From assembly GCF_013385425.1 (NCBI RefSeq), contig NZ_JACAQA010000036.1, positions 59,271-113,388 on the forward strand: a stretch of 54,118 bases of DNA, read 5' to 3'. This DNA comes from Pseudomonas gingeri. GTDB lineage: Bacteria > Pseudomonadota > Gammaproteobacteria > Pseudomonadales > Pseudomonadaceae. How positions within the stretch are numbered: the stretch's first letter is position 1; the number at the start of each line of letters is the position of its first letter. Below are positions 51,256 through 54,118 of this stretch, in pieces. The notes under the pieces are model-generated. The model worked only from the letters and a program-made list of their open reading frames with translations, was not told the origin of the DNA and did no database searches. Made by a program: the position numbers and the translations under genes.

Positions 51256-51594
51256 TCAGCCTGCATTCACCTGAAGCAGCTGCAACGGAGCATGCCTCTC
51301 GCCGGCCTCGATGAGCAGCCCATCGACCTTCTTCAGCGCCGTCAACAAGCTACCCACGCTGCGGGCATTGAGCCGCACGCCATCGGTGAAGGCCTTGTTG
51401 ATCGAGACCATGACACTGGAAACGCTCTCGTCCGCCTGCGCCTCCAGCAAGTTGTCCCGCAGGTGAGTGATCAGCTCCTTGAAATGTGGATCGTCCAGGG
51501 AAAGGGGGGCTTCCAGATCGTGCTTCTTCAGGGTGCTGATCAGCAACCCCAAGGCCACGCTGGCCCGCATCAACGCTCTTTCTCGTGCATCCAT
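51256..51594 (-). CDS. Hypothetical protein, 112 residues
   Basis: A helical, soluble protein starting MDARERALMRASVALGLL with AGGAG upstream. I do not recognise a family. It has an Ala/Leu-rich N-terminal helix, a middle with LITHLRDNLLEAQADESVSSV, and a C-terminal helix LLTALKKVDGLLIEAGERHAP. It lies upstream of the Rhs gene on the same strand, separated by 257 bp including a REPIN, so they are probably not one transcript. It does not resemble the Eag chaperones or VgrG proteins that accompany Rhs effectors. Confidence 0.75.
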   Translation of the reverse strand: MDARERALMRASVALGLLISTLKKHDLEAPLSLDDPHFKELITHLRDNLLEAQADESVSSVMVSINKAFTDGVRLNARSVGSLLTALKKVDGLLIEAGERHAPLQLLQVNAG

Positions 51595-51778
51595 TCGCTG
51601 TCTCCTGTGTCGAGGTCCGGCTCTAGTGACGACTCAAGGATAGACCACGCTGGGGATGGTGCTTTTGAAGGGGCGGGTGAGCGACGACTGGTCTGGTAGT
51701 AGCACTCTGCACCAGAGCGTTTCATTGTTTTTCCGTTGGGGCCGCGCGGGGTTTCGATCATTTAGGATGATGGTTTGG

Positions 51779-51793
51779 ATATTTGAAAAATAT
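51779..51793. promoter_or_regulatory. Small inverted repeat ATATTT-GAA-AAATAT upstream of the HigA-like gene
   Basis: A perfect 6-bp inverted repeat in AT-rich DNA, 27 bp before the predicted start. Its place fits an autoregulatory operator, but AT-rich DNA makes chance palindromes more likely. Confidence 0.35.
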
Positions 51794-51820
51794 ATGATTC
51801 TCGTAGAGGGTATTTCCGCC

Positions 51821-52234
51821 ATGTTTGAAAAGCTGAACGATCAGGTAGCAAGCTCTGCTCGGTTGTTATCCGAATGCCATGAAAAAATCAAAGATGACAG
51901 TGATCTTAAAGATCGAATGGCGTTGATTGATGAGCTTTACTCACATGCGGACAGCGAAGATCATGCGGCTGCGCGCTTTGCGGAGTTGGTGGCTGATCGT
52001 GTGTATGAATATGAGACCGAAACGGTTCTGGTCCCTTATTCCTCTCAGTCGCAAGCGTTGGCATTTCTGATGGATGAAAGAGGGATTAAGCAAAAGGATC
52101 TTTCTGCCATTGCGACTCAAAGTGCGATTTCTGAGATTTTGAACGATAAAAGAAAAATGACTGTTGCGCAGGTAAAGAAATTTTCCGAGTTTTTTAAAGT
52201 CCCTGCTGAATTTTTTATGCAGGGTGTTGTTTAG
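51821..52234 (+). CDS. HigA-like antitoxin, apparently without a toxin partner
   Basis: A 137-residue protein of the HigA (COG5499) type. The N-terminal half (ERMALIDELYSHADSEDHAAA-like region and FAELVADRVYEYETE) matches the dimer part, and residues ~80-137 contain the XRE motif (ALAFLMDERGIKQKDLSAIA, then ISEILNDKRKMTVAQVKKFSEFFKVPAEFF). I start at the ATG at 51821 with AGAGGG ten bases upstream; an earlier ATG at 51794 would add nine residues. HigB toxin genes of this type normally lie directly upstream, but no such frame is present in 51595-51820. The base composition is lower in GC than the core genome, which suggests transfer. Confidence 0.85.
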   Translation: MFEKLNDQVASSARLLSECHEKIKDDSDLKDRMALIDELYSHADSEDHAAARFAELVADRVYEYETETVLVPYSSQSQALAFLMDERGIKQKDLSAIATQSAISEILNDKRKMTVAQVKKFSEFFKVPAEFFMQGVV

Positions 52235-52338
52235 TTTGAGCGAGGTGTTATCCCGATAACGCGCTGAGAAATGACAGGCTGATTGTTACCGGGATTTTCA
52301 GAGGGGGCGGATAAGACTCTGCTTACCGCCTGGGAAGT

Positions 52339-52761
52339 TTATGAAGGCGACGCAGGATTGGGCGAGGACGAACCCTCCAGCAATGCATCCACCACCGCCC
52401 GAGCCACTTCCACCGAATGCAGCATGCCCCAGAACAGCGCTCGTTCGACGGGGTTGGTATGCAGGCTGATTTCGTCGCCATTGAGTTCCGCTGTTTCGAG
52501 CAGTCGCGACACGTAGGTCAGCGCATCCTGGGCATTGATGCCCGGTTGGATGGCAAACAGCGTGGGCTTGCAGGGATCTTCGGGGATGACGGGTTTGGAG
52601 GAAGTGACGGCGAGGGCACTGAGTAATCCTGGCGTATTTGCCGGACCCGACTCAGCCTCGCTGGAAGGGACGTCAGAGATTTTACGCAGATATACCGCCT
52701 TTTCGACCGTGCTAGGTGCTTGGCGAGTGAGAGGCAGATTGGGGGTAATGTTATTTGTCAT
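52339..52761 (-). CDS. DUF6124 family protein, second copy
   Basis: A 140-residue paralogue of the protein at 13860-14255. The shared part is LFAIQPGINAQDALTYVSRLLETAE and WGMLHSVEVARAVVDALLEGSS; the N-terminal ~60 residues differ and are longer. The ribosome site is AAGGAG. Upstream, GTTCGCAGCCCGGTTGTGAATAGGCACAC (about 52830-52798 on the minus strand) resembles the C4 target copy at 14440-14463 but is decayed, and no C4 stem can be drawn. This copy may therefore have lost RNA control. Function unknown. Confidence 0.83.
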   Translation of the reverse strand: MTNNITPNLPLTRQAPSTVEKAVYLRKISDVPSSEAESGPANTPGLLSALAVTSSKPVIPEDPCKPTLFAIQPGINAQDALTYVSRLLETAELNGDEISLHTNPVERALFWGMLHSVEVARAVVDALLEGSSSPNPASPS

Positions 52762-53269
52762 TGTTAGGCTCCTTAAACAGCCGCTTTTGCGACGCTGTGT
52801 GCCTATTCACAACCGGGCTGCGAACCCCGTATCGCTGAGTTTTCGGCGACAAATAAACGGTAGCTTATCACTGGTGGTGCAGGCGATATCCCTCATACGC
52901 TGAAGTATGTGGGAAATACGAATATTTTTTGTGGGGTGTTTCATCTGTTGGCGGCGGGTGGGGCGAGCATGGTGTCGGATTGGTAAGTCTGTACCGCAGA
53001 CTCCCATTTTTTTATTCGCAAAGTGAGCGTGTGATGAAACTTGCATAGCGAGCGGTACTCATTGCCGTGGCGTGAGTTATCAGGATTCGCCGCCTGTCCA
53101 GTGGGGCGTAGCGGTCATTTGTGATTCGCTGAGGAGATGGCGCTAGGGTTTGTAGGATAAGTGCTCCTGGAATGTAGAGCAAAAAATAGAAAGGACTCTC
53201 ATGAAATTCGGTAGATTGACTCGCTATGGAGTGGGTGAGAATATGTGGTGGTAAACAGGAGGGATGATT
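52762..53269. other. Intergenic region before the Panacea-like gene
   Basis: About 500 bp of AT-richer DNA. It holds the leader of the second DUF6124 gene at its left end. Toward the right, AGGAGGG at 53257-53263 is the ribosome site of the next gene. A long minus-strand frame covers the right part but looks non-coding. Nothing else is evident. Confidence 0.5.
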
Positions 53270-53743
53270 ATGGCGCTTCACAAAGCTCTGGATGTAGCGA
53301 ATTGGTTTATAGCGAAGTGCGCTGAGTCGGGCGATCTCATTACACATTTGAAAGTTCAGAAGCTGCTTTATTATGCGGAAGCCTGGACTCAGACGCTTAT
53401 TGGTAAAGAACTTTTTTCTGAACAAATTCAGGCTTGGGCTCATGGGCCGGTAGTTCCTGAAGTGTTTCAGGAGTTTAAGAAGCACGGATGGAATCCTCTG
53501 CCAGCTCCCGAAGATCAAAAAATCCCAGTCGTTTCCGCTGAGGCCGAAGACATACTGGTTCAGGTTTTTGACGCCTACGCTGACCTGCCTGCAAAAACAC
53601 TTGAGGACATGACTCACAAAGATGCGCCATGGGTTAAAGCTCGAGGTAGTTTGAGCCCGGAGGAGCGCTGCGAGGTCATTATGCCAAAATCTGAAATTTG
53701 CGAATTTTTCAGAGCGAAGTATGCGGCGGAAATCGATGGCTAG
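53270..53743 (+). CDS. Panacea-domain protein (SocA-like, DUF4065), putative antitoxin
   Basis: A 157-residue protein with the hallmark of the Panacea/DUF4065 family: ALDVANWFIAKCAESGDLITHLKVQKLLYYAEAWTQTL and AWAHGPVVPEVFQEFKKHG. The Tyr-Ala-W and GPV motifs are near invariant in the family. Panacea proteins act as antitoxins for many unrelated toxins and also as proteolytic adaptors (SocA). I use the ATG at 53270, six bases after AGGAGGG, not the ATG at 53264, which would touch it. The next frame overlaps its stop by eight bases, as expected for a two-gene module. Confidence 0.88.
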   Translation: MALHKALDVANWFIAKCAESGDLITHLKVQKLLYYAEAWTQTLIGKELFSEQIQAWAHGPVVPEVFQEFKKHGWNPLPAPEDQKIPVVSAEAEDILVQVFDAYADLPAKTLEDMTHKDAPWVKARGSLSPEERCEVIMPKSEICEFFRAKYAAEIDG

Positions 53744-54112
53744 CAGCAGGTTACCCAAGAATAAAGTAAGCGAGGAAGTAAGAATAATTGAGAAAGAAGA
53801 CGTTGCTGCTACCACTGCGCTGGAAAGAAAAATATATGACCTTCCCGTCTTTAAGAAAGATGGCGCGCGTGAGGGACCATTAAATAAAAACCGTACGTGG
53901 TTTTAAAGTATTTCCAAAAAGATTGGGAGTGTTTCTCCGCTTGGACAAAAGATGAGCTTGGTCAATTTTCTAATTTTCTGGCAACACTAGGTAGGCATAC
54001 GTGGGACAGCGTATACAGGAGTGGAGGCAAGGGCCGGAATAAAGCGGGTTTGGGTTGTACGCCCTATAAGGTTGAGGACATGAAAGCAGGTGGTCCTGTA
54101 GTGGTCTACTAA
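53736..54112 (+). pseudogene. Frameshifted partner gene of the Panacea protein
   Basis: The frame starts at 53736 inside the Panacea gene end (ATGGCTAG overlap) and reads MASSRLPKNKVSEE... to a stop at 53906. A second frame, -1 relative to it, carries the rest: VLKYFQKDWECFSAWTKDEL, ..FSNFLATLGRHTWDSVYRSGG.. and a stop at 54112. The two join at 53898-53901: adding one G to the TGG there gives NRTW-VLKYFQKDWECF without a break, so one base seems to have been lost. The downstream part has the F(S)..T..EL..F..FL..L...TW..VY pattern seen in proteins encoded after Panacea antitoxins, the toxin slot. The whole is ~125 codons. A sequencing error cannot be excluded. Confidence 0.62.
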
Positions 54113-54118
54113 CCCCGG

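Noticed and set aside
53012..53815. A 267-codon minus-strand frame opposite the Panacea gene
   Set aside because: It has no ribosome site and no family features, and it lies across a well-supported Panacea gene with AGGAGGG at its start.
53898..53906. Programmed -1 frameshifting at the Panacea partner gene
   Set aside because: The bases TGG TTT TAA AGT do not form a usable X XXY YYZ slippery site in the zero frame; a one-base loss explains the join better.

Overview
The window is a chromosomal segment of a Pseudomonas, most likely of the P. fluorescens group. The evidence is the high-GC coding style, six REPIN-type palindromes built on the pseudomonad core GTGGGAGC...GCTTGCCCGCG, DUF6124 genes, and a conserved gene order: aspA, purEK, pstSCAB-phoU, a CheY-like regulator, a CNNM protein, phoRB, ubiAC, rubredoxin with its reductase, then HU. 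No rRNA, tRNA, CRISPR array, integrase or insertion sequence was found.

Layout. 1-555 is the start of a minus-strand surface protein that runs off the left edge. 764-4173 holds a PaiB/GNAT/GNAT operon divergent from a MocR regulator whose linker DNA carries a 12-bp repeat of DnaA-box-like units. 4260-7610 encodes a 1116-residue protein of the large Pseudomonas toxin-like type. 7649-9793 is an acetylpolyamine amidohydrolase plus polyamine-binding protein pair. 10094-13636 is an autotransporter convergent with an AraC regulator. 13860-14463 is a DUF6124 gene preceded by a C4-type antisense RNA. 14787-19181 carries asparaginase, an AGCS amino-acid symporter and aspartase, with a divergent LysR gene; together they would take asparagine to fumarate. 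20492-22077 is purEK behind a leader terminator. 22184-26212 holds small housekeeping genes and an MHS-type transporter. 26233-27779 is a PIN/XRE-ImmA-IrrE pair.

28035-41721 is the phosphate block: Pho boxes, pstS, pstC, pstA, pstB, phoU, then (after a response regulator, a RelE/XRE toxin-antitoxin pair, an M23 peptidase and a CNNM protein) phoR and phoB on the minus strand. PhoR/PhoB sense and execute the phosphate response, PstSCAB imports phosphate and PhoU links the two. 41803-45800 holds a small secreted protein, ubiA/ubiC, rubA/rubB and an HU gene.

46269-54118 is accessory. An Rhs effector (prePAAR, PAAR, YD repeats) ends in a RES toxin domain, and the next gene is a small protein resembling only the toxin-binding half of a RES-type antitoxin, the expected immunity protein. 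Next come an unknown 112-residue gene, an orphan HigA-like antitoxin, a second DUF6124 gene and a Panacea antitoxin-like gene with a frameshifted partner. The last 2.5 kb is clearly more AT-rich than the rest.

The items most worth a second look are the RES effector with its HTH-less antitoxin-like immunity protein, the C4 RNA controlling a non-phage gene, and the DnaA-box-like array inside the MocR gene.
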